From NCBI GenBank assembly GCA_023657465.1, contig JAGTJX010000004.1, positions 218,904-282,903 on the forward strand: a stretch of DNA of 64,000 nt, written 5' to 3'. The notes under the pieces were generated by a model. The model was not told the DNA's origin. It did not search any database and worked only from the letters and a program-made list of their open reading frames with translations. This document shows positions 51,432 through 59,707 of this stretch, in pieces. The translations under genes were made by a program, and so were the position numbers. The DNA is from Lysobacteraceae bacterium (lineage in GTDB: Bacteria > Bdellovibrionota > UBA1018 > JAGTJX01). The stretch's first letter is position 1. Each line of letters begins with the position of its first letter.

Positions 51432-53358
51432 AGAAGTGATCAACATTACTAAGACATTCCTCGATCCTCTCAATCCTCAGACTGAGTTAGGTCTAGGAAT
51501 CGTGATCCCTTATGGTGAGTTAGTTAAAGAAGCCAATCAGAACCTCACGCGCGCACTTTTCTTCACTGTGATTCTAACTATTGTAGGGAATATCGCAACA
51601 CTTCTTACGATGCGTAAGAGGATCTCGCCACTTGTCGAACTTACAGAAGCTGCTCTCAAGTATTCGAAGGATCAGAAGGAATTTAACCCTCCAATTGGAG
51701 CAATTGCTGAAATCGGAGTGTTATCAAGAACTCTTGAAACCACTATTAAACAAGTGAATGAACGAACGACTGAACTGAAGCGCGCCAAAGATAGCGCTGA
51801 GGCATCCAACAAATCTAAGACCATGTTCCTCTCCAACATGAGTCACGAAATCAGAACACCTATGAACTCGATTGCAGGAATGTGCGATCTCATGCTTGAA
51901 ACTGATTTGAACTCTGAACAAATGAGATATGTGCAGACGATTCATCGCTCTGGAAACGTACTTCTAGCGCTCATCAACGACATCCTGGATTTATCAAAAG
52001 TAGAATCAGGCTCCATGAGACTCGATCCCATCTCGTTTAGCTTGGAAGAAGTCGTCGACGCTGCTTGTGAGTTAGTTGCACACAAGGCTCATTCTAAGGG
52101 TCTGGAGCTCGTCGAGGATATTGACCCAAGTTTAGAGGATAGCTTCGTCGGAGATTCTAATAAACTCAGGCAAATTCTTATCAACCTCATCGGCAATGCT
52201 GTGAAGTTCACAGAATCAGGTGAAGTGAGGGTCAAAGTCCGTAGAAACTCTAAAGATTGGCTCACATTCCAAATAACCGATACAGGAATTGGAATTCCCA
52301 GTGCGAAAATACCCCTCCTATTCGAAGCGTTTGTCCAGGCGGATCCTTCTACAACGAGGAAGTATGGCGGTACAGGACTCGGTCTTGCGATCTCTAAGCA
52401 AATGGTTGAACTCATGGGTGGAGAAATCTCAGTAGAGAGTCAAGTCGGTCAAGGAAGTCAGTTTGAGTTCCATGTACCACTCAGTCCTGACGATCTCACT
52501 CAAGATGCAGCAGTCATGCGTGAAGAGCAGTTTGCAAAAATCAGATCACATCAGCTTCTGTTCTTCGATCTCGGTGATTCACTTAAAGAAGTTTTCCATT
52601 CGCTCCTCAATCATTGGGGTGTCAAGCATCAGTTCTTAAAGTCGGTAAATGATCAGACTGAGATTCTCATCAAGAAACCATCAGCGATCATTGCACCGAT
52701 CAAATCCATAACGGTAAGAGTACTCAAAGACAAATACAAGGATGCAAAATGGATTGGGCTTGTCAATCAAACCAAAGAAGAGTCAGAAGAGAGTAAGCAA
52801 ATCAGTTCTGTTTTCGATTGGGTGCTAGTGAACCCTGTCAGTCGCGCTGAGCTCAAAGAGCTTCTCATCAGGCTCAGTCAACCTGGCAAGCGCGATGAGA
52901 AGTTCATCACTCCTCATGCTTGGAAACCAGTTCTCACTCCCACGCCTGAAGTCCAGTTCTCTGAGAATCATATTCTTCTTGTGGATGACTCTGAAGATAA
53001 TCAAGATCTCGTGATTGCTTACTTGAAGAAGTATCCATCGATTAAAATCGAGTGTGCAGAGAATGGGTTAGAGGCCTTGGAAAAAGTGAAAACAAATACT
53101 TACGACTTCATCCTCATGGACATGCAGATGCCGGTGATGGATGGATATGAAGCTGTAAGAAAAATCAGAGATTACGAAAAGCTTGAATCGATCAATAGAA
53201 CTCCAATTCTGGCTCTCACCGCATTCTCACTAGCGGCCGAAATTGATCGTGCATTGAAAGCAGGTTGTGATGACTACCTCACTAAGCCAATCAAGAAGAA
53301 TAGGCTCGTTGAGGTTCTGGCAGCCTATCTGAAGGTAGAGCTCAGGTCAGTCGCGTAA
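51409..53358 (+). CDS. Hybrid histidine kinase, catalytic and receiver part
   Basis: This is the +1-frame continuation of the gene starting at 50676. Residues 10-36 complete the sensor domain. A membrane helix (about 50-68) is followed by a HAMP-like linker and HisKA with His146 ([10 protein letters not shown]). The HATPase shows [30 protein letters not shown] degenerate receiver (about 375-490) lacks the Asp cluster, and a complete C-terminal receiver (about 520-640) has [18 protein letters not shown] and LTKPIKK. The upstream-most start in this frame is a TTG, which is unlikely to be native. It works with the HPt protein upstream. Confidence 0.85.
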   Translation: MQILHAGKEVINITKTFLDPLNPQTELGLGIVIPYGELVKEANQNLTRALFFTVILTIVGNIATLLTMRKRISPLVELTEAALKYSKDQKEFNPPIGAIAEIGVLSRTLETTIKQVNERTTELKRAKDSAEASNKSKTMFLSNMSHEIRTPMNSIAGMCDLMLETDLNSEQMRYVQTIHRSGNVLLALINDILDLSKVESGSMRLDPISFSLEEVVDAACELVAHKAHSKGLELVEDIDPSLEDSFVGDSNKLRQILINLIGNAVKFTESGEVRVKVRRNSKDWLTFQITDTGIGIPSAKIPLLFEAFVQADPSTTRKYGGTGLGLAISKQMVELMGGEISVESQVGQGSQFEFHVPLSPDDLTQDAAVMREEQFAKIRSHQLLFFDLGDSLKEVFHSLLNHWGVKHQFLKSVNDQTEILIKKPSAIIAPIKSITVRVLKDKYKDAKWIGLVNQTKEESEESKQISSVFDWVLVNPVSRAELKELLIRLSQPGKRDEKFITPHAWKPVLTPTPEVQFSENHILLVDDSEDNQDLVIAYLKKYPSIKIECAENGLEALEKVKTNTYDFILMDMQMPVMDGYEAVRKIRDYEKLESINRTPILALTAFSLAAEIDRALKAGCDDYLTKPIKKNRLVEVLAAYLKVELRSVA

Positions 53359-53382
53359 TAAGTACAGCGTCAAACTGGATAT

Positions 53383-53398
53383 ATGTCGAAAAAGACAC
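53383..53398. promoter_or_regulatory. Operator-like dyad ATGTC-N6-GACAC, site 3
   Basis: ATGTC-GAAAAA-GACAC matches the other sites with one outer base changed. Its centre is about 47.5 bp before the predicted start of the gene at 53451, and it ends 3 bases before the probable -35 box. Confidence 0.55.
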
Positions 53399-53401
53399 AA
53401 C

Positions 53402-53431
53402 TTTTCAAGTGCATTCGAATCGGGTGATACT
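53402..53431 (+). promoter_or_regulatory. Promoter for small secreted protein gene at 53451
   Basis: TTTTCA-N18-GATACT. The -10 box is the same GATACT as at 37648-37653. The -35 box is poor, as expected if an activator bound at 53383-53398 is needed. The start is predicted near 53438. Confidence 0.45.
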
Positions 53432-53450
53432 GAGTTCAGAGGGTTTTACT

Positions 53451-53762
53451 ATGATTTACAAAAGTTTATTATTGATGGCAGTTTTATTCTCCTCTTCTGC
53501 ACTTGAAGGATCAAATGCAAATGCGCCGAGTGCGATTACAGGAGCTTGTCCTAGAAACTCAATCAAAGTACGCGTGCAACCTTCTGGAAATGCTAAGTCT
53601 TACGAGACTTGCAGTTCAATCACTGATTCAAAGAATCAATGCTACTATTCAAGATTAGGTCTCAAAAAAGGTGACACTCCAGAGGTTCCCAGTGAAGTTC
53701 GTTGCATCTCGGGTCAGTCTCCGATGTTCTACAGTCCTATAACCTCTTCGTCGAACAACTAA
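53451..53762 (+). CDS. Small secreted Cys-containing protein
   Basis: The product has 103 residues from the ATG at 53451, after CAGAGGG (the frame is open to 53409). Signal peptide MIYKSLLLMAVLFSSSALEGSNA. The mature part has four Cys (GACPRNS, YETCSS, NQCYYS, VRCIS), probably two disulfides. No family is recognised. The promoter region carries dyad site 3, linking it to other secreted proteins of the window. Confidence 0.75.
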   Translation: MIYKSLLLMAVLFSSSALEGSNANAPSAITGACPRNSIKVRVQPSGNAKSYETCSSITDSKNQCYYSRLGLKKGDTPEVPSEVRCISGQSPMFYSPITSSSNN

Positions 53763-53770
53763 TTCAAATT

Positions 53771-54373
53771 CTAAAGTTGAATACAGTATGTAGAGAGAAC
53801 CGTCTGAGCAGAGAATGCTAGATCAGGTTCTTTCTCTTTTTGGGGCTTTTCTTTTAGCTTCTCTGATCCAGGAATGGGTGAGTTGAATAGAGGGATTTTT
53901 AAACCTTTCTTGGTGACGAGTTCCCAGACTTTTTTTTCAGATAGTTGATGGGCTGGTACTAAGACATGCAGATCTTGCTCGATGTAGTCTAACTTTTTTC
54001 CACCTTTGGTTTTGAAAATAACATTCTTGTGTATAGGAAACTCAAATACAGAAGGGTACTCATAGAAGGACTTCTCTTCTATCGATTTTGATCCGACTTT
54101 TTTGATTGAATAGTCTTTAGGATTTCTTGAGAAGAAGAGAAGAGTGAGTATCCCGTAGTGATTGAGCTTTTGTACCGACACAATATCAGTGGGAATGATG
54201 AAGTTGTAGATAGCGAATTGCTCTGGGTACTCTTCTCCAAAAAGTGCGATTTGGTTCTGAACTAACTCTATCAACGGAGATTTGCACTCTGATGGCTTGT
54301 CTTCAATTGAAGAAGTGGCGTGAGTACAATTGCTCAAAATAAGTAGAAAACATGCAGAAGCGATTGCTCTCAT
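53771..54373 (-). CDS. Lipoprotein of unknown function
   Basis: The product has 200 residues with lipobox LILSNC (Cys16) in MRAIASACFLLILSNC. The mature part has two further Cys (near residue 29 and near the C-terminus), and Lys/Glu-rich stretches close to the end (EKLKEKPQKEKEPD). No family is recognised. It starts 2 bases after the stop of the large secreted protein gene (54376-56352), so the two form an operon. Confidence 0.78.
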   Translation of the reverse strand: MRAIASACFLLILSNCTHATSSIEDKPSECKSPLIELVQNQIALFGEEYPEQFAIYNFIIPTDIVSVQKLNHYGILTLLFFSRNPKDYSIKKVGSKSIEEKSFYEYPSVFEFPIHKNVIFKTKGGKKLDYIEQDLHVLVPAHQLSEKKVWELVTKKGLKIPLFNSPIPGSEKLKEKPQKEKEPDLAFSAQTVLSTYCIQL

Positions 54374-54375
54374 TG

Positions 54376-56352
54376 TTAGAACGGCGATCCACCATTCACG
54401 GGATAGCCCACTAATCCTTGGACTCCAAACAAGAGATCATCTGAACCCCCTTGTGGACGGTTCTCGCAGTAACGGTATTGACCGTTAATCGATCGGGAGT
54501 TGAATGCACCTGGGTCTTTGATGTTGTTGTAGTCTAAGAACGCTTCGTTTGCAGAGCAGATCGTACCATATCCTCCGATGAGTATTTCCTTCACGAGTCC
54601 ACCCTTGAATTCCGGAGGTGCGATTTTCTGAGCTAATGCTCCGAAGGTGATTTTAGATTTAGTCGGATCGCGCTCCTGACTACCAGGAGCGTTATCGAGA
54701 ACTCCAGCTTCCATGCCTAAATTAGGTTCGTGAATGATTCCACTGGCTCCATCATAACCGAATGATCCACCACATATGGCATCACACAGTAGGGATGAAG
54801 CGCCACCTGTAGGTGGGAAGCTAATCTGACCGGCAGGGCCGTTAGCTGGTAATCTGCTGTATCTGAATGGGTTAGTGTATCCTCTGAGAGCATCAGCTGC
54901 AACTGATTGCACAATATAACTACCGACTGCTCCCATAGCTCTGTCGGCATTATCACTATTTAGAAGCGTCATGCATGCTGCAGATGGAACATCAGCAGGA
55001 AGGGTTGATCCAGGGTAAGATACCACTGCTTTACTACCTACTGCAGTAGTCAAAGTGTTCATAGGGTCAGGGGCTCCAGCCGAAGTAATATTAAATAAAC
55101 CCAGAGGCAGTAAGCATTTGTTTCTAAAGACTTGATCTCCAACCATCGCAGAATTTAAGTTACTGAGTTCCCAATAAAACGCAGTAAGGATATTATCTTC
55201 GAAGTAGCCAATATTCCCTTGATAAAATTGTTTTTCAATTTCATTTGCAATTTCGATACACCTGTCTTGAAAATAGCGATAATGACACTCCTTAAGAGTT
55301 GAAGCATATTTAGTTGTAGAAAAAGTATTACATGCAGCAAGATTAGCTGCAGTTGAGTTTCCAAATACAGGCTGTCCGGAACTAATGTTGATCCCAGAAT
55401 TAATTGGACCAACACTAGAATTATTAATGGATGCCGGAACTGTTGAGGTCCACAATGCATCGTAGACTTGCTTACCACTAGAATGAGCAATTGGAGAGTT
55501 TAGAGATCCATTACCTCTGCAAAAGTTCCTTACAGTGCTAAATACAGAACCATCTCCATGTGCAGCAGTTTGATTGAAATCGGTTCCTGGATTCTGAGTA
55601 CGAGAGAGTGATTGAAGGACTCCTGTCGCCACTCCTGAGCAGGAGTTTTTGCATTCGATGTTCATGTTAGAAGGAAGTTGGGTCACAGGTGTAGCTCCTA
55701 TAATACCCGCTGCAGAACCCGCTGCAGAAATAGGATCAGTAGTAGCTGCACGAGTGAATGCGGGACCGCTTAAGAAGTGGGCTCCGGAGAGAACTCCTCC
55801 TAAAACCTTGACCTCTTGAATGAGTGAGGCTGATCCTGAGGCCACTACGAATCCAGGGATAGCTGGGTCAGAGTCTTGAACTCTGACGTTCCCTGCGCAA
55901 ACACCGATGGTCGATGAACCTGCAGGAATCGTATTGGTAATAAACTGCATCACGCAAGTGCCGAGTGGCTCAAGATTCTTGTCGATACAGCTTGGATCAG
56001 TATCAGCGCCACCTAGAGGGTGGATCAAGATTTGGTTGTATCGGATTTGTTCGTCTGTTCCAGGTGCAGTTGCAGGCGCATAGACCCTAGCACTGTTGAG
56101 ATTCACTCCGCTGTATCCGTAGTTGTAGAAGTTAACGCCGACGATTTTTTGTGTCGAGCTCGTTTGGCTTGTATTGACGATGACCAAGTTACACAGGACT
56201 TTGTCCAGGAATTCTGTCGTTTCACGTCTCTCGGTGATGCTCGAGACCACTCCTGCGAATTGAACGACTCGTTCTGCAGCTCGCGAAAGGTGTGGATTGA
56301 GTGATGTAATTATGACGATTAGAGCGCCTACAGATTTTATCAAATTGTGCAT
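54376..56352 (-). CDS. Large secreted protein of unknown function
   Basis: The product has 658 residues from the ATG at 56352, which starts the signal peptide MHNLIKSVGALIVIITSLNPHLSRAAE; the open frame to 56457 is an unlikely extension. The mature protein is rich in Gly, Ser, Asn and Cys. An N-terminal part (about 25-230) looks like an adhesin-type beta domain. A Cys-rich central part (NIECKNSCSG, VRNFCRGNG, LKECHYRYFQDRCIEIANEIEKQFY) follows, and the C-terminal half has GYG and NG turns. No family is recognised. Dyad site 4 overlaps its promoter region. Confidence 0.8.
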   Translation of the reverse strand: MHNLIKSVGALIVIITSLNPHLSRAAERVVQFAGVVSSITERRETTEFLDKVLCNLVIVNTSQTSSTQKIVGVNFYNYGYSGVNLNSARVYAPATAPGTDEQIRYNQILIHPLGGADTDPSCIDKNLEPLGTCVMQFITNTIPAGSSTIGVCAGNVRVQDSDPAIPGFVVASGSASLIQEVKVLGGVLSGAHFLSGPAFTRAATTDPISAAGSAAGIIGATPVTQLPSNMNIECKNSCSGVATGVLQSLSRTQNPGTDFNQTAAHGDGSVFSTVRNFCRGNGSLNSPIAHSSGKQVYDALWTSTVPASINNSSVGPINSGINISSGQPVFGNSTAANLAACNTFSTTKYASTLKECHYRYFQDRCIEIANEIEKQFYQGNIGYFEDNILTAFYWELSNLNSAMVGDQVFRNKCLLPLGLFNITSAGAPDPMNTLTTAVGSKAVVSYPGSTLPADVPSAACMTLLNSDNADRAMGAVGSYIVQSVAADALRGYTNPFRYSRLPANGPAGQISFPPTGGASSLLCDAICGGSFGYDGASGIIHEPNLGMEAGVLDNAPGSQERDPTKSKITFGALAQKIAPPEFKGGLVKEILIGGYGTICSANEAFLDYNNIKDPGAFNSRSINGQYRYCENRPQGGSDDLLFGVQGLVGYPVNGGSPF

Positions 56353-56381
56353 GAATTCCAGAGTAAACGAAATATGTGAAC

Positions 56382-56397
56382 GTGTCGATAGTGACAG
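56382..56397. promoter_or_regulatory. Operator-like dyad GTGTC-N6-GACAG, site 4
   Basis: GTGTC-GATAGT-GACAG lies 30 bases before the minus-strand start at 56352. It falls inside a possible TTGCTG-N17-ACATAT promoter for that gene. That position would suit repression of the minus-strand gene. It is 60 bp (centre to centre) from site 5. Confidence 0.45.
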
Positions 56398-56441
56398 CAA
56401 TTGAGTTACAAATGGAACTAAACATAAGTAAATGTGGGGAG

Positions 56442-56457
56442 TTGTCAATATTGACAC
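56442..56457. promoter_or_regulatory. Operator-like dyad TTGTC-N6-GACAC, site 5
   Basis: TTGTC-AATATT-GACAC contains the perfect 14-bp palindrome TGTCAATATTGACA. It ends 6 bases before the TTGACG -35 box, with the centre about 49.5 bp before the predicted start of the gene at 56516. This is exactly the layout of site 1. Confidence 0.65.
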
Positions 56458-56463
56458 ATTGCT

Positions 56464-56492
56464 TTGACGTTTTTACAGTTTAGAGAGACAAT
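56464..56492 (+). promoter_or_regulatory. Promoter for secreted protein operon at 56516-57752
   Basis: TTGACG-N17-GACAAT, with the start expected near 56499 and the ATG at 56516. It has the same -35 box and spacer length as the promoter at 37625-37653. Confidence 0.6.
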
Positions 56493-56515
56493 TGAGCCTG
56501 TAGAGGGGCTTCAGT

Positions 56516-56995
56516 ATGTTCAGTAGAAAATTTTTTTATATCTTTATTTGTATGTTAGCGACTGGTTATTTTTATAATCAGACAGCCTCAGCCGCTACTT
56601 GTAGTGACTGGATTAGTAATGGTACGGGTTATTACATTGATGATCCCAAATGTGTAATAGGAGGTCCATTTACTTTCACTGTGAAAGAGTGTCCATCAAG
56701 CGGAAATTGTTCTGATTTTGGGGCTGGGTATGTTGTTTGTAATGGACCTTGCCCACAGCCAAGCACTCCTCCAGTACCACCACCTCCTACTGCAGGCTAT
56801 GTTTGTGAAGCCAGTTCTACAGGTTCTACATCTACTAGCGGTTCACCAACACCACCAACACCCTGTGGATTAGGAGGGTATTGGGATCCAGCATGTGGAC
56901 ACTGTTCTCATGATTGCTCGCTAGAAGGAGGACCTGGACTTCAGTGGGATTCAGGTTCTTGTAGCTGTGTTTGCGTAGGACCAGGAGATTGCTAA
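56516..56995 (+). CDS. Secreted Cys-rich protein with Pro-rich linker
   Basis: The product has 159 residues with a signal peptide (about 1-26, ending ASAATCSD). The N-terminal Cys domain (about 27-80) is followed by a short linker (TPPVPPPPTAG), a Thr/Ser segment and a C-terminal Cys-rich part (CGLGGYWDPACGHCSHDCSLEGG, SCSCVCVGPGDC) that resembles small disulfide-knotted modules. It is followed after 4 bases by a related gene at 57000. Both depend on the promoter at 56464. The function is unknown; an extracellular location is likely. Confidence 0.78.
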   Translation: MFSRKFFYIFICMLATGYFYNQTASAATCSDWISNGTGYYIDDPKCVIGGPFTFTVKECPSSGNCSDFGAGYVVCNGPCPQPSTPPVPPPPTAGYVCEASSTGSTSTSGSPTPPTPCGLGGYWDPACGHCSHDCSLEGGPGLQWDSGSCSCVCVGPGDC

Positions 56996-56999
56996 ACCT

Positions 57000-57752
57000 A
57001 TGAAAAAAACTTTTAGCCTTTTTTTGGTATTTGCCTTCAGCCTTTTTGGGTCATTGAACTCAAATGCTACCCCAATCATTTGCATTGCTGATCAATGTAA
57101 TTTTAATAATGGTGGAGCTATTTTAGTGGGTTCATGTCCCGGTGGTCCCTATGGATGTTCTATGTGCATCTGTACCGGATTGTTTAATGGAGATTTCACG
57201 TGTGATACAAGTTCATGCACTGCACCCACAACAACATCCTCATCTTCATCATCATCATCTTCATCATCTTCTTCATCTTCTTCTTCAGGTTCAGCAGCAT
57301 TCTGTACTCCTTCTCAGTTAGTGAGAGGGTGTATTGAAGACGCTACTTGTTGTCTCTGTCCTCCTACGGGATCAACCGCTACAACTTCAACCTCTACTTC
57401 AACCTCTACAAGTTCAACCTCTACAACAACTGTAACCACTACGATTGGGATGGATCCTACATCAACTACACAATTACCACCACCTAGCGGCAATACGACT
57501 ACTGGAGGATTACCACCACCTAGCGGCAGTACGACTACTGGAGGATCGCCACCGTTTAATGGTAACTATAATGCTAATCAAAACTGCTCGATCACCGATA
57601 CACGACCTGTAGAAGCTAACGGTCAGTGTCGAGGTGAGTACACCAAGATTAGGAATTACTGCGGACAAATGGGCTCCCCTGGACAATTCGTCTGTATGCC
57701 TGCTGGAAAAACAAATTCTAAAGGGGTTCAAGATAGAGGCAGAATTCAGTAG
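57000..57752 (+). CDS. Secreted protein with poly-Ser and Thr-rich linkers and C-terminal Cys module
   Basis: The product has 250 residues with a signal peptide (about 1-23, MKKTFSLFLVFAFSLFGSLNSNA). A Cys-rich N-terminal domain (about 24-72) is followed by a run of 17 Ser codons (57237-57287), a short Cys segment, Thr/Ser repeats and two near-identical Pro/Gly/Thr repeats (LPPPSGNTTTGG, LPPPSGSTTTGG). The C-terminal Cys module (QCRGEYTKIRNYC, GQFVCM) matches that of the protein at 37673. The Ser-codon tract is prone to slippage in steps of three. Its TAG stop lies in the arm of the hairpin at 57750. Confidence 0.8.
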   Translation: MKKTFSLFLVFAFSLFGSLNSNATPIICIADQCNFNNGGAILVGSCPGGPYGCSMCICTGLFNGDFTCDTSSCTAPTTTSSSSSSSSSSSSSSSSSGSAAFCTPSQLVRGCIEDATCCLCPPTGSTATTSTSTSTSTSSTSTTTVTTTIGMDPTSTTQLPPPSGNTTTGGLPPPSGSTTTGGSPPFNGNYNANQNCSITDTRPVEANGQCRGEYTKIRNYCGQMGSPGQFVCMPAGKTNSKGVQDRGRIQ

Positions 57753-57813
57753 CAGGCTTGAACAGCAGGGTTAGCACCGCACTAAATAGCTACGCTGTTC
57801 AGCGCGGCTGCTA
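57750..57813. terminator. Hairpin between convergent genes, arms starting at both stop codons
   Basis: Left arm 57750-57766 and right arm 57794-57813 share TAGCAG at the ends (the TAG is the stop codon of each convergent gene) and TGAACAGC further in, with a small bulge. No T-run follows. It is probably a bidirectional end-of-transcript structure. It lacks the conserved blocks of the elements at 40672 and 48718. Confidence 0.55.
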
Positions 57814-59676
57814 CATTGAAAATCCAGTTACATAAAACGGAAGTGTCATGATAGGGATCGATAGGGTCTTATCTGTCACACGGTATACACTCGAACTATA
57901 AACTTCTTCACCCAATGCCATTGAGACAGTGTTGTCTGTGACGAATGCAGCATCTCCAGATGGCGACATAAAAAACGTACCCACTCTACTGGGAAGTGAT
58001 GTGAAATAAGGTCTTGGGAATTCAGCTTTTACTGCGAGAGGATTAGGAATTCCAGTAGTAGATCCATCTGGAGCAGGAGCTGTGTTTCCTATCGTACAGA
58101 GTACTTTTTCACCAGCATCGTCTAAACAATCCACCACTCGAGATTTGACTTCACCACGAAAGGTATTATTCCCAGCACCGCCTGCACCGTTTCCACCTTC
58201 TATGGGTGTAGGAGTGCAGTCTACGGCACCGCATTTTCCAAGAGGCGAACCAGGTGTAGCTGGTCCAGGAACAGATGCCCCGTTAGTGAGTTCCAAGATT
58301 AATCCGCCTGACTGAGACTTGGCAAACCCAAAAACTTTACCCGTCCGATAATCCACGCCGATCGATGTGATTCCAGTAGGAACATTCCAAGATTGATATT
58401 GCGGCCAAGCTCCAGTGAGTGGTCCCCAAGTACTCTGATCTGGGAATCCACCAGATGCGTTTGCAGCATCGTCAACGCCAACTGTACAATTCACAGGAGT
58501 TCCAAAACAATTGGAATAGCGAGACAGTTGTCCCGCCCTCAGTACCCAAATGGAAGTATCACGTGGGTGAACCGAAAATGAAAGAATCGCATTGGATGAG
58601 AGCTTGCTCTTCGCTGCTGTCCCCGCTACATCTGTGTTAGCTCCGCCTTGGTAAACGTTACGAAACACCATGTTGGTAGCTGCGAGAGTTTCAGTGGATT
58701 TGTTCCAAGCGGTACCATGAATGCTATAAATTTTGCTTTGATTGGTGATCATGTATCTCGCGGGATAACGGTAAGGAGTGATCACAGCAGAAGACTGACA
58801 GGTCAGTTCGAAGGGATTAGTGACGCCGCCTATGCTCGTGAGAGGAGGAGTTCCTACTGATTTGTAGTCAATGACACCTGTGACAGTGACTTTGATCGCA
58901 TCACTCTGTCCTGAGAAGTCATAACTCGAAGTGACTCCTGCAGGGGGATTCCCAAAATTAGGGCAGCGATCATGCAACCGTTGAATGAGATCGGGCGGCG
59001 ACGAAGCGGGAGGAAGGAGTGTTGTTTGAGTACCATTGTCTCCATATCTCCACGGTGTTTCAAGCTCGAGCTTCACATAGAGTTTGAATCCCTGTAGCTC
59101 TCGAGAAATCTTCATGTCGATTTGGCTGTTTGCACAGGGATTGACTGGTGCAGGAATAGTAGTGTCTTTCCAAGCCATTGGGGGAACACCTTTTGGTCCA
59201 CCAATGCATTCTCTTATTCCCAAATATCTGAACTGAGGAAGCCCTGAGGTAATTGTCGCCAAGGATTCTCCGACGCAACTTTCAGGATAGAAGTGATTGT
59301 ATCTGACCTTTGCGAATGCAAACCCAGAAAGGACTCGGGTCGGAGTGGCACTATTGAGAGTGCCCATAGAGTCATCGGAATAACTCTCAAGTGAGAGGGC
59401 GTTGAGTTGAACTTCGTTTGCAGGGGTGTCAGGCCAAGTGAGTGGAATGTAGCTCGTGTTGAGATCTACGGGATATCCAGATTTGTAGGATTCGAGCTTC
59501 GTACTGACAATTTGCTGACAGAGTCTGCGGATGTTCGTGTTCTTCCCAATTTTTTGAATTTCAGTGAACGTAGGATAAATCGATATCACCATGATGCCAA
59601 AGATGGCGAAAGCCGTCATAGTTTCGATCATTGAAGCACCACTGTTATTTAACCGAATGTTTAACCGCGTATTCAT
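57811..59676 (-). CDS. Large prepilin-like protein with C-terminal globular domain
   Basis: This 621-residue protein has an N-terminus of type IV prepilin kind: a short basic leader (MNTRLNIRLNNSG), a cleavage-like G^ASMIE with Glu at +5 and a hydrophobic helix (TMTAFAIFGIMVISIYP). It resembles PilV-type minor pilins but is far longer (usual 150-200). The extra part (about residues 150-621) is Gly/Pro/Thr-rich and beta-like, with many paired Cys (for example CGAVDCTP, CLDDAGEKVLC); it may form a beta-propeller-like or adhesin tip. It is divergent from the next prepilin-like gene, 31 bases between starts. Confidence 0.82.
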   Translation of the reverse strand: MNTRLNIRLNNSGASMIETMTAFAIFGIMVISIYPTFTEIQKIGKNTNIRRLCQQIVSTKLESYKSGYPVDLNTSYIPLTWPDTPANEVQLNALSLESYSDDSMGTLNSATPTRVLSGFAFAKVRYNHFYPESCVGESLATITSGLPQFRYLGIRECIGGPKGVPPMAWKDTTIPAPVNPCANSQIDMKISRELQGFKLYVKLELETPWRYGDNGTQTTLLPPASSPPDLIQRLHDRCPNFGNPPAGVTSSYDFSGQSDAIKVTVTGVIDYKSVGTPPLTSIGGVTNPFELTCQSSAVITPYRYPARYMITNQSKIYSIHGTAWNKSTETLAATNMVFRNVYQGGANTDVAGTAAKSKLSSNAILSFSVHPRDTSIWVLRAGQLSRYSNCFGTPVNCTVGVDDAANASGGFPDQSTWGPLTGAWPQYQSWNVPTGITSIGVDYRTGKVFGFAKSQSGGLILELTNGASVPGPATPGSPLGKCGAVDCTPTPIEGGNGAGGAGNNTFRGEVKSRVVDCLDDAGEKVLCTIGNTAPAPDGSTTGIPNPLAVKAEFPRPYFTSLPSRVGTFFMSPSGDAAFVTDNTVSMALGEEVYSSSVYRVTDKTLSIPIMTLPFYVTGFSM

Positions 59677-59707
59677 GTTCTCAAAATTGTACTACAATAG
59701 TGGCTAG

